Positions 27,681-36,038 of a stretch of 64,000 bases of DNA are shown piece after piece. The stretch's first letter is position 1. Each line of letters begins with the position of its first letter. Position numbers and translations under genes: made by a program. The notes beneath the pieces are model-generated. The model was given only the letters and a program-made list of their open reading frames with translations, searched no databases and was not told where the DNA came from. The stretch is taken from contig JABFRT010000027.1 in NCBI GenBank assembly GCA_013141015.1, positions 62,001 to 126,000 on the forward strand, written 5' to 3'. The stretch is from Hyphomicrobium sp. Its GTDB lineage: Bacteria > Pseudomonadota > Alphaproteobacteria > Rhizobiales > Hyphomicrobiaceae.

Positions 27681-28790
27681 TCAAGCCGCCTGGATTTCGT
27701 CGAACCGGATCAGGCGGCGGCGGTTTTCGTCCCAGAGCTTCAGGTTTGCACAATGCAAACTTTGCATAATGGTCAGCCGGTTGATCGACTTGAGTTCCGG
27801 GCTTGCGTTCAGGCAGGCCTGCAGCCGGTAGTTTGGAATCATGCTGTTGAGGTGGTGAATGTGGTGCAGGCCGATGTTTCCTGTGAACCAGTTCAGCACC
27901 TTGGGCAGATCGTAGAATGATGATCCCATCAATGCTGCGACCTGGAAGTCCCAACCGTCAGCCTTTTCCCAGATGGTGTCTTCGAATTGATGCTGAATGA
28001 AAAACAGCCAGCCACCTGCGGCCGATGCCACGACAACCATCGGCACAACGACCGATAAAACGTCGGTGACGCCGAACGCGTAGATCAGCGGGCCGTAGAA
28101 AAGTGCCAGACCGATATTGAGGCCCATCACGCTCTTGAATGCTTCAGCGGGTTTCAAGGCATGGAACCAGGGCAGCCGCTGAACGATCAGGAAGTACGCC
28201 GGTACGCCAAAGGCAAACAGGAACAGCGGATTGCGGTAGAACCGGTAACGAAATTTTCCGAAGTTCGATAGCGCCTGATATTCGCGCACCGTCAGCGTGT
28301 CGATGTCGCCGGCACCGCGGCGATCAAGGTTGCCGGACGATGCGTGATGTACTGCGTGCTCGCGCTTCCATAGACCGTAAGGCGCCATCGTCAACACGCT
28401 CATGCAGCGGCCAACAAAGTCGTTCCAGGTCCGCGATCCGAAGAACGATCCATGTCCGCAATCGTGCTGGATGATAAAGGCGCGGACGAGCAGTCCGCCA
28501 GCTGGGATCGCCATCAACAGCGTTGCCCAGTATGCGGTTTTTACCGTTGCGAACATCGCAACAACCAGAACCGCCAAGGGGATGAGCGTCGATAAAATCT
28601 GGGAAATGGCCATGCGCGGAATTGAGCCGCGAAAGGTGTTGCAGTGGGCTGCAAGCCGGCGAACCATCTGCTTGGTCGATTCGTGCATTGCGGTTTTTTG
28701 TGCGGGCTCGACGGTGCCCAAGGCCGACGCGGCGTCGCCATTCATTGCGACGGCATCGGGAGTGACCGGTTGGGTCAGGATGAGATTCAA
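27681..28790 (-). CDS. Membrane fatty acid desaturase
   Basis: A 369-residue integral membrane di-iron desaturase. The three His boxes are HDCGHGS (box 1), HAVHH (box 2) and HHIHH (box 3). Several hydrophobic segments surround them (FRGSIPRMAISQILSTLIPLA..., LLMAIPAGGLLVRAF). It inserts a double bond into acyl chains of membrane lipids; box arrangement resembles the delta-12/omega-6 type, but regiospecificity cannot be read from sequence. The start appears to be TTG 28790, with TTGGAG 8-9 bases upstream; ATG 28745 lacks a ribosome binding site. Confidence 0.87.
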   Translation of the reverse strand: MNLILTQPVTPDAVAMNGDAASALGTVEPAQKTAMHESTKQMVRRLAAHCNTFRGSIPRMAISQILSTLIPLAVLVVAMFATVKTAYWATLLMAIPAGGLLVRAFIIQHDCGHGSFFGSRTWNDFVGRCMSVLTMAPYGLWKREHAVHHASSGNLDRRGAGDIDTLTVREYQALSNFGKFRYRFYRNPLFLFAFGVPAYFLIVQRLPWFHALKPAEAFKSVMGLNIGLALFYGPLIYAFGVTDVLSVVVPMVVVASAAGGWLFFIQHQFEDTIWEKADGWDFQVAALMGSSFYDLPKVLNWFTGNIGLHHIHHLNSMIPNYRLQACLNASPELKSINRLTIMQSLHCANLKLWDENRRRLIRFDEIQAA

Positions 28791-28909
28791 AGCCGTATCT
28801 CCAAGGATGTGCGCTATCGAAGCGCCGCTCGACGCGCAGGCGTTAGCACATTCGGGAACTAGGCGCGACCCGCAAGGTGCATGTTAGGTGTGGGAATGCT
28901 TTGTCTGAA

Positions 28910-28949
28910 ATCAAAGCAAAGACGGGGCCCCATGATTTGGGACCCCGTC
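28910..28949 (-). terminator. Terminator of the three-repeat secreted protein gene
   Basis: Stem of 11 bp (28921-28931 with 28939-28949, one G-U/A-C position), followed on the minus strand by TTTGCTTTG. It lies 38 bases past the stop of the 28987 gene. Confidence 0.65.
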
Positions 28950-28986
28950 TCAAGTCAGACCACGTTGTTGGTGAGACAATGTCGCA

Positions 28987-30288
28987 CTAGTGCTGGCCCC
29001 AGACCTCGACGATGGCGGCGCCTTTACCGCGGGCTGACGCGTCGAAGAAGCGTGAGCGGTATTTCGCTTCAATGCGATCAATCGAAGCGCGCTTTTCGCC
29101 CTTCAAGTCAACCGGACCGTAGGTGCCGCCAGCATCCACACGCGTGCGTACTGGGATCATTTCCTGCGAGCCGTCGGTGAAGATGACGTTGACTTCATTC
29201 AGCGTAATCGCGCGGTCACGAACAGTAACGCGGATCTTGCGGAAGCCGCCTTCGTTGCGGCCGACAGGAATGACGTCCTTGTCGAAACCAACGAAGCCGG
29301 CGGTCTGCGCGCCCAAGAGCACCCAGCCCTGATTGTACTTGCGGCCTTCGCCCTGCGGACCAAGCCAGCCATCAGCGTACTGGCCGAACACTTCAATGCG
29401 GGCCTGGCCCTTGAAGCTTGGCTTGGACTTGTAGACCATCTGGATTTCTTTGATGAACCGGTCACCCTTCAAGTCGATCCAGTTGGTACGCGAGTTCTTT
29501 GGGATGTCGGCATTCACAGCCAGCGCATCGGTTTCGCCATTGGCGTAAACGACCTTGATCTCGTTGATGTGAATGTCGTTATCGAGAACGCGCAAGCGGA
29601 TCTTGTCGAATTTGCCGATTTCGTTGCCGACGCGGATCACGTCACGATCAACGCCAAAACCAACGTATTGCGCGCCAAACAGCACATCTCCGCCAGCCGT
29701 TGCAGCACCAGGTGCGGCAGTGGTCGGTGCTTCGGTGGTAGGCTTAACAGGCACTGCGCCCGAGAGCGCTTCGTCTGGGCGGCCGGTTGGCGTTGTTGTG
29801 GTCGTCGTGGTCGGCGCTGTCGATGGGGCACTGTAGCGGCCGCCGCCGCCCGTGCGATCCATGCTGCGGCCGTCTTCATCCTGCACACCGAGAACCTGCA
29901 AGCGGCCACGGCCGTTGCCCGGTGTCTGCACGATGTTGATCTGATCGACGAAGCGGCTATCGCCGGTCGGGTTGATCAAGCGGCTGCGTTCGCCCTGCCA
30001 CATGTCGATCTGGCGATCTTCATTGTGCACAGAACCGTCGCTGTAGACGACTTGTACACGTGACAGATCGAACAACCGGCCGCTCGCGTTACGAACGCGG
30101 ATGCCTTTGTAAGCGCCTTTAGCCTTGCTCACGTCGATTGTGTACTTGTCCAGTCCGAGATCGATATCCTGTTCGGAAATCACGACGAGCTGATCGCCGC
30201 TATAGGTTCTCTTCTTCCGGGCCTCGGCGCTCACAAAAACGCCGGTGGCCACAATGACGCTCAGCGCCACTACCAGCCTTCGAAACAT
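28987..30288 (-). CDS. Exported protein with three DUF2541-like beta domains
   Basis: A 433-residue protein; start 30288 has GGGGAG 9 bases upstream and a signal peptide (MFRRLVVALSVIVATGVFVSAEA). Three related units of roughly 105 residues are visible: about 33-135 (QLVVISEQDIDLGLDKYTIDV ... RLQVLGVQ, given here in parts), 205-310 and 320-433. Each has the pattern GxD-x-D-x-I-x-V ... F-x-KIR ... V-x-Y-x-DG ... DLKG ... I-x-VFGQ. The pattern resembles DUF2541 (E. coli YaaI); I am not certain of family membership. Units 1 and 2 are joined by a Thr/Pro/Ala-rich linker. Function unknown; likely periplasmic or extracellular. Confidence 0.7.
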   Translation of the reverse strand: MFRRLVVALSVIVATGVFVSAEARKKRTYSGDQLVVISEQDIDLGLDKYTIDVSKAKGAYKGIRVRNASGRLFDLSRVQVVYSDGSVHNEDRQIDMWQGERSRLINPTGDSRFVDQINIVQTPGNGRGRLQVLGVQDEDGRSMDRTGGGGRYSAPSTAPTTTTTTTPTGRPDEALSGAVPVKPTTEAPTTAAPGAATAGGDVLFGAQYVGFGVDRDVIRVGNEIGKFDKIRLRVLDNDIHINEIKVVYANGETDALAVNADIPKNSRTNWIDLKGDRFIKEIQMVYKSKPSFKGQARIEVFGQYADGWLGPQGEGRKYNQGWVLLGAQTAGFVGFDKDVIPVGRNEGGFRKIRVTVRDRAITLNEVNVIFTDGSQEMIPVRTRVDAGGTYGPVDLKGEKRASIDRIEAKYRSRFFDASARGKGAAIVEVWGQH

Positions 30289-30911
30289 GAAAAACTCCCC
30301 TGATGTTTGCGCACGTCGCCCCGTGCCGGAAGACGTGCGCCAACTTAGCGGTAACCCACGAAAATGGCAGTCAGTTGGACTGGAAAACGATCTTCGCACG
30401 AATCTATGGTGCTCATCTGCAACACAAACTTATCGGTGTTCTATCTGAGGCTTGGCGGAATCTGCCGGTCTGGTTTGGGTGGCGGTGGGCAGCGGGAGCT
30501 ATGGCATGCAATCCAACCCGGCCTGCTGGACATCAGGTTTGGTCAAAATGTGCGGCGTGACGCGCGTCAATTCCCCCTGAACTGCGCATCCACTTTGAAT
30601 CCGCTGCTTCAAGCCCCTCGTTAGAGGATTGTTCGCGTTCCTTAAGGGTGTCCATCTTCCGCGGCAACAACCTCCGGACGCCAAGCCGTTCGGGCGATGG
30701 CAAGTAGGGCTTCGCTCCCGCGGAGACTTACATCTCCGTATGCGGCTCGTGACTTAAACCATTATGGAGAAAGACTGTTTCCACAATGGTTGCTGATGCA
30801 CGCCATGGCCAAATTGAAGGGGTTGTTAACGGCAATGTGAGAAAACCTTTCATTGGCGCGCCAGGCTTTTCTTGGCGCGGCCATGCGTGCGTTGCGTGGA
30901 TTGGTTCGGGA
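30289..30911. other. 623-bp divergent region upstream of the alg-like operon
   Basis: No convincing gene; short frames here lack family resemblance or ribosome sites. It contains a small hairpin CGGAG/CTCCG (30721-30738) and a 12-bp inverted repeat (30757-30791). Promoters for the minus-strand secreted protein and the alg-like genes must be in this interval but were not pinned down. Confidence 0.55.
30757..30791. promoter_or_regulatory. Inverted repeat upstream of alg44-like gene
   Basis: AACCATTATGGA (30757-30768) and TCCACAATGGTT (30780-30791) form a 12-bp inverted repeat with one mismatch and an 11-base spacer. It could be an operator or a leader hairpin, 120 bases before the alg44-like start. 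Confidence 0.4.
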
Positions 30912-32528
30912 ATGGCGGTCAAGGTAAAGCGGGAGCGGCCAGATCAGCGGCGGCATCACCGTGTCACCGCGCCCCTTTTCGTAGGGGTGGACGGTGCGCG
31001 GCTGCGCGCGACCGACTGGTCGCTCGGCGGTCTGCGCCTCGATGGCTACCCGGGTGACCTGCCGACGCCCGGCACAGAAAAACAATTCCATCTGACACTG
31101 CCGTTCCAGGGCTTCGATGTTTCGTTCGAGGTCAAGGCCGAGGTCGTGCGGGCGGGCGGCGAGACCAAAACCGTCGCGGTTCGCTTCACGGAAATCGGCG
31201 AGCGCGAACGCGAACTGATGCAGCACTTCATCGAAGAGCTGGTGCGCGGTTCGATGTCCGACGTCGAGGATACGATCCAGCGGATCGATGTTCCGGTGAC
31301 GCCCGCCAAGCTCGAACCCGACGCAAAGAACCTGCCGGCCAATCTTCCTGTGCGCCGCTGGCCGGTAAAGACGATGGTCATGACCGGCATCTACGGTGTC
31401 GCGGGTCTTGCCATTTTCGGATACGCGGGACTGCTTGGCTATACCAACTTCTTCCGCATGGAAATCCAGACGGCGGTGATCTCCGCGCCGATCGAAGTCG
31501 TGAAAGCGCAAGTTGACGGTCAGGTTTTGTTAACCGCCATTAAACCGGGAGATACGGTGAAGGCCGGCGAAGTTGTCGTCAATGTCATCGATAGCGAACT
31601 CGAGCGAGAACTCGAACTGGCTGATATCGAGGTCCAAGGCCGCAAAGCCCAGCTGGCTTTTCTGAAGCGCCGGCATATGGACGAACTTGAAAAATTGCGC
31701 GGCTATGCCACCGTCGAAATGAAAAACGTCAAGCAGAGCAAGGTTGAGCTGGATGGCCTGCAGGAGCAGCTGACCCTGGCCGAAGAGCAATATGGCCGGC
31801 TTAAAGCGCTGGCCGACAAGGGATTTGTGACCTCGACTAAGCTTGACGAAGCCCACAAGCAAGTCATCACGCTCAAAACCCAGCTTGAAAACCGGCGCAT
31901 CGAGTTGTCGTCGCGCGTTGAGCTCGCCGACCAGAATATCGGCAAGCGACTCTACAACGGTATCAATCTTGTCGGCGAGGCCAGTGAGATCGAAGACAAG
32001 GTGTCTCTCGCCGAGCGTGAGATTCAACTTGCTGAACAGAAGGCCAAGACCGTGGCCAACCAGCGGCAACGCTCGGCGATCACTGCTCCGTTCGACGGAA
32101 CGGTTCTGGAATTGCCACGCTTTGACAAAGGCACGGTGCGCAAAGGCGATACGATTGCGATCATCGAGCAACGGCGCGACCGCAATGTTACGGCGTTCCT
32201 CAATCAAGACGAGGTGCTGAAAGTCGGCATCGGCGATGATGCGCTGTTGTTCGTTCCAGCGCTCGGCGAAACCGTCAAGGGCCGCGTCACCCACGTTGAC
32301 CGCACCAGCGGCTTTGTGTCCGAGCAGCGCGAACGGCAGAACCCTGGATATCAATGGCGCGGCGCACATGACCGCTCGGCCAAAATAACCATCGAATTTG
32401 CCGAACCTGAGAAGGTCAAAGACGGCAACCGCTATCGTGCAGGACTTCCAGTCGTCGTCGTGTTCGAACAGCGCTCGACCAACTCGCTATTGTCGACACT
32501 CAAGAAAAAATTCTCCGTGGCGATGTAG
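30912..32528 (+). CDS. Alg44-like PilZ/membrane-fusion protein
   Basis: A 538-residue protein from ATG 30912 (MAVKVKRERPDQRRHHRV). The N-terminal PilZ domain has the c-di-GMP motifs R13-x-x-x-R17 and D35-x-S37-x-x-G40. One transmembrane helix (about 157-180, VMTGIYGVAGLAIFGYAGLL) is followed by an HlyD-type domain: lipoyl-like half (VKAQVDGQVLLTAIKPGDTVKAG), a long coiled coil (about 230-395), the second lipoyl half (ITAPFDGTVL) and beta barrel. This is the Alg44 architecture (PilZ-TM-MFP) but with a much longer coiled coil than Pseudomonas Alg44 (about 390 residues). It probably controls and guides export of the polymer made by the next gene, 10 bases downstream. Confidence 0.82.
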   Translation: MAVKVKRERPDQRRHHRVTAPLFVGVDGARLRATDWSLGGLRLDGYPGDLPTPGTEKQFHLTLPFQGFDVSFEVKAEVVRAGGETKTVAVRFTEIGERERELMQHFIEELVRGSMSDVEDTIQRIDVPVTPAKLEPDAKNLPANLPVRRWPVKTMVMTGIYGVAGLAIFGYAGLLGYTNFFRMEIQTAVISAPIEVVKAQVDGQVLLTAIKPGDTVKAGEVVVNVIDSELERELELADIEVQGRKAQLAFLKRRHMDELEKLRGYATVEMKNVKQSKVELDGLQEQLTLAEEQYGRLKALADKGFVTSTKLDEAHKQVITLKTQLENRRIELSSRVELADQNIGKRLYNGINLVGEASEIEDKVSLAEREIQLAEQKAKTVANQRQRSAITAPFDGTVLELPRFDKGTVRKGDTIAIIEQRRDRNVTAFLNQDEVLKVGIGDDALLFVPALGETVKGRVTHVDRTSGFVSEQRERQNPGYQWRGAHDRSAKITIEFAEPEKVKDGNRYRAGLPVVVVFEQRSTNSLLSTLKKKFSVAM

Positions 32529-32538
32529 GGAGCAACCA

Positions 32539-34122
32539 ATGCGGCCGCTGAACCCTATAGAGCTTGAAGACCCGGCTGTGCCACTGCCTCGATCCGTCAA
32601 GTGGTCGCCCGCCGTCCAAGCCAAAATCGCCGCGTATTTTGCCATTTGCCTGATCCTGTTGACGCTGGTTCCAAACCAGATCTGGGACCCTGAGAACAAC
32701 GAGGTTGTCTATATTATCGGTATTCTCGGCATCTGGCGCTATCTGTGGTGGGCCAACCACTTCGCCCGCGCCAAGATCTTCGAGAAGTTGACCTACCCGA
32801 AAATGCGCGACAGGGCCGCAGCGCTATGGGATAGCGGATGGCGCCCGCGCCACATCCACATCCAGATGACGACGTTCCGCGAGCATCGCGAAATCTCGGA
32901 AGCCGTTATCCGGGCCATCGTCAACGAAGTGCGCGAAGCGGGCGTACCGGCGACCATCTGGCTCGGTTCAAGTGAACTCAGCGACGAACTCAAAATCGGC
33001 AACCACCTGAAGCTTGTGGGAGATGATTGCGATATTACGCTGCGGATTATCCGGCAGAACCAGCCGGGCAAACGTGTCGCCATTGCGCTTATCCTGCGTG
33101 CCATGTCGCGGGCTGGCCTTGGCAAAGACGATATGGTCATCTTTATGGACGGAGACTTCGTCTTCCATCCAGGCATGGTCCGCAAATGCAGCCCGCTGTT
33201 TGCCCTTGATCCGGATCTGCATGCCTTAACAACCGATGAACATGTGTTGGTTCAGGGGCCGTGGTGGATGCAATCCTGGCTCAATATGCGCTTTGCCCAA
33301 CGCCGCATGGCCATGCAGAGCCACGCCTTGTCAAACCGGGTGCTGACGCTGACCGGGCGCTGCTCCTTCTTCCGCGCCACGCATATCGTTGAGGAAGAAT
33401 TCATTCGCCTGCAAGAAGCCGACTTTCTCCAGCATTGGCTGTGGGGCACGTTCCGGTTCTTGTCGGGCGACGACAAGAGCACGTGGTACACGCTGCTGCG
33501 TCACGGCGTTAAAATGACTTATGTGCCCGATGCGAGCGGCACGACCATCGAAGTCGTCGATGGCTCTGGCTATATGCGCATGGTGGAAAACCTGCGGCGC
33601 TGGTCGGGCAATATGCTGCGAAATGGCTGGCGCGCGATCATGCTTGGGCCGCGGCGCATGCCGTTCTTCATCTGGTGGTGCTGTATAGATCAACGCATCG
33701 CCATGTGGACCATGTTGTTCAGCCCGATGGTCGCCGTTGCTGGAATGATGAAATTCGGCGGGTCGTATTTCCTCGCCTATGCGGTCTACATCGCCATCAG
33801 CCGAATGATGCTGTCATTGGTGATGTTTACCTATGCTAGGCGCGTAGATTTGAATTTTGTATGGACGCTATACGCCAATCAGATCCTGAATGCCGGCGTT
33901 AAGGTCTATATGCAGTGGCGCCTTGCCAAACAGAAATGGGCGAACCGCGGCAACCAGAAAACAGGTTTTGCCGGCGGCGGCGCACTTGCCATATTCCGGG
34001 AGGCCATGGCTGCGTATTTGACCGCCGTTTCGTTCGCTTTCGTCTTTCTTTCCGTATTGATTTACACAAAGATTATTTCTATCCCAAGTTTTTCATTTGT
34101 TGCGGCCATGCTTTTTCGCTGA
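32539..34122 (+). CDS. Alg8-like membrane glycosyltransferase (family 2)
   Basis: A 527-residue polymerising glycosyltransferase from ATG 32539 (TAGGGAG just upstream). N-terminal membrane segments (AKIAAYFAICLILLTLVPN; VVYIIGILGIWRYLWW) precede a GT-A domain with VIFMDGDFVFH (DxD metal motif), GRCSFFRA, LSGDDKSTW and RRWSGNMLRNG (the QxxRW-like acceptor motif with divergent spelling). C-terminal membrane helices follow. It is most like Alg8, the polymannuronate synthase; the adjacent Alg44- and AlgD-like genes support GDP-mannuronic acid as donor. No alginate outer-membrane genes (AlgE/K/X) are in the window. Confidence 0.82.
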   Translation: MRPLNPIELEDPAVPLPRSVKWSPAVQAKIAAYFAICLILLTLVPNQIWDPENNEVVYIIGILGIWRYLWWANHFARAKIFEKLTYPKMRDRAAALWDSGWRPRHIHIQMTTFREHREISEAVIRAIVNEVREAGVPATIWLGSSELSDELKIGNHLKLVGDDCDITLRIIRQNQPGKRVAIALILRAMSRAGLGKDDMVIFMDGDFVFHPGMVRKCSPLFALDPDLHALTTDEHVLVQGPWWMQSWLNMRFAQRRMAMQSHALSNRVLTLTGRCSFFRATHIVEEEFIRLQEADFLQHWLWGTFRFLSGDDKSTWYTLLRHGVKMTYVPDASGTTIEVVDGSGYMRMVENLRRWSGNMLRNGWRAIMLGPRRMPFFIWWCCIDQRIAMWTMLFSPMVAVAGMMKFGGSYFLAYAVYIAISRMMLSLVMFTYARRVDLNFVWTLYANQILNAGVKVYMQWRLAKQKWANRGNQKTGFAGGGALAIFREAMAAYLTAVSFAFVFLSVLIYTKIISIPSFSFVAAMLFR

Positions 34123-34334
34123 GATCGATAAAATTGTAAGTCTCGGCTTCAATTGAAAACGACGTTTTCCAGGCATTCTTCTCCACAGCGGCGGGTGGCG
34201 TCCTACTTCCGGCAGGGGGTGGGTGCAGCGGAGCCAGGGCAATTGGTGTATTTGCCCTCAACTTCAATGTGGCCAAGGCCCGGCGCTGGGTGAAGAAAAG
34301 CGGAAGAATCCGCGCGTGGGAGCGTCGTACAATA

Positions 34335-35750
34335 ATGACTTTACATTCAGCCGTTTCTGAACGGGTCTATGACCATGCCGGTCATGACGATGTGGCTGCC
34401 GTTGCCCTTTCCAAGCCGGCGGTCAGTGTGATCGGTCTTGGTTATGTGGGCGCCGTTTCAATGGCCTGTCTGTCGCATCTCGGCTTCCGCATGGTCGGCG
34501 TCGATATCAGCCGTGAAAAGGTCGACGCAATTGCCGGAGGCCGCTCACCGATTGTTGAGGAGCGCTTGGGCGAGCTGCTCAAGGAAGGCGTGGACAATGC
34601 GCGCATCACGGCGACGCAGAATCTGGTTGCGGCGGTTTTTGAAACCGACGTGACGTTCTTGTCGGTCGGCACGCCAACGTCGAAGGATGGCGGTTGCGAC
34701 TTTACATTTGTGCGTCAAGCAAGCCGCGCCATAGGTCAGGCGATTGGAATGAAGACCGGCTATCACGTTGTCGTTTTGCGCTGCTCGGTGCCGCCCGGCA
34801 CCACGCTCGACGTTGTGGTTCCCGAAATTGAAAAGGCGTCTGGCAAGAAACTCGGCCCCGACTTCGGTGTTTGCTTTAACCCGGAATTCCTGCGTGAAGG
34901 CGTGGCTGTGGCTGACTTCTTTGCGCCGCCGAAGACTGTGGTTGGTGCGTCTGATGCGCGCGCAGAAAGCACTGTCACTGCTATATATGGTGCTGTTGAC
35001 AAGAACGTGATCTTCACGTCAATCGAAGCCGCCGAAATGGTCAAATACGTCGATAACGTCTGGCACGCGACCAAGGTTGCGTTCGGCAATGAAGTCGGGC
35101 GTCTATGCAAGAAGCTTGATATCGACAGCCATGACGTGATGAATATTTTCGTTAAGGACCTCAAGCTCAACCTGTCGCCGTACTACTTGAAGCCGGGCTT
35201 CGCTTTTGGCGGTTCGTGCCTGCCCAAAGAAGTCCGCGCCGTCAGCCATATCGCGCATGCGATGGGCGTTGAAGTTCCGTTGATCGACAGTCTTGGTGTC
35301 AGCAACCAGCGGCATGTGGCCCAGGCGATCGAATTGTTGAAGCCATTTGCCGGCAAGCGCTTCGGGTTCTTGGGCGTGACTTTCAAGCCGGGCACCGACG
35401 ATATGCGTGAAAGCCCGACGCTGGATGTGATGGCAACGTTGATGGCTGCCGGCGAAGACATCAAGGCCTATGACCCAAATCTTGACTTCGGTCCGCTGCT
35501 GCAGAATCAAATCGACTATGTGCGTCACGCAGTCCCGGCGCAAGCCGCGCTGATGGATGAGCTTGAGGCGTTGACGGTATCGAGTGCTAACGCGCTGGTC
35601 GCAGACTCTGATGTGGTTGTTGTGTCGCATGCGACTGATGAATTCCGCAAGGCGATTATGACGCGCAATCCCAATATCCATGTTTTAGATTTGGCCCGCT
35701 TGTTCAAGATCATTCCTGATGATGTAAATTATCAGGGTATTGCCTGGTAA
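34335..35750 (+). CDS. algD: GDP-mannose 6-dehydrogenase, AlgD-like
   Basis: A 471-residue NAD-dependent nucleotide-sugar dehydrogenase. ATG 34335 gives a 29-residue N-terminal extension before the Rossmann motif VIGLGYVGAVSMACLS. AlgD-type blocks: SPIVEERL, VGTPTSKDGG, NPEFLREG, the EMVKYVDNVWHATKVAFGNE helix, KLNLSPYYLKPGFAFGGSCLPK with the catalytic Cys, and FKPGTDDMRESP. The wording matches GDP-mannose rather than UDP-glucose dehydrogenases. It oxidises GDP-mannose to GDP-mannuronate, the donor for the preceding synthase. A 212-bp gap separates it from the alg8-like gene, so it may have its own promoter. Confidence 0.87.
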   Translation: MTLHSAVSERVYDHAGHDDVAAVALSKPAVSVIGLGYVGAVSMACLSHLGFRMVGVDISREKVDAIAGGRSPIVEERLGELLKEGVDNARITATQNLVAAVFETDVTFLSVGTPTSKDGGCDFTFVRQASRAIGQAIGMKTGYHVVVLRCSVPPGTTLDVVVPEIEKASGKKLGPDFGVCFNPEFLREGVAVADFFAPPKTVVGASDARAESTVTAIYGAVDKNVIFTSIEAAEMVKYVDNVWHATKVAFGNEVGRLCKKLDIDSHDVMNIFVKDLKLNLSPYYLKPGFAFGGSCLPKEVRAVSHIAHAMGVEVPLIDSLGVSNQRHVAQAIELLKPFAGKRFGFLGVTFKPGTDDMRESPTLDVMATLMAAGEDIKAYDPNLDFGPLLQNQIDYVRHAVPAQAALMDELEALTVSSANALVADSDVVVVSHATDEFRKAIMTRNPNIHVLDLARLFKIIPDDVNYQGIAW

Positions 35751-35779
35751 TCCCGACGACGCTGAAGACTGACAAACTT

Positions 35780-35818
35780 GAGCCGGCTTTGGACATCCAA
35801 AGCCGGCTCCTTTTGTTT
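35780..35818 (+). terminator. Strong terminator after algD
   Basis: Perfect 13-bp stem GAGCCGGCTTTGG 35780-35792 with CCAAAGCCGGCTC 35797-35809, loop ACAT, then CTTTTGTTT. Confidence 0.85.
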
Positions 35819-36038
35819 CCGGACCATTGCGGGAAAAGATAAAAATCTAATCAAATGATCGCAAAACTGATGCCGGCGACTGAACTTAATGTTTGAAAAT
35901 ATCGCTTACATTTGGATCCTGAAGACGAGTGCGTGGTGTGGTCAGCCGCGCGTGCGTGCGGAGCAGTTGCGTGCCGGGTGGCCGGCGAACGAAACGATTT
36001 AGCGGATAACGCCGGCCTGGCGATTGGGAGCAGAGAAA

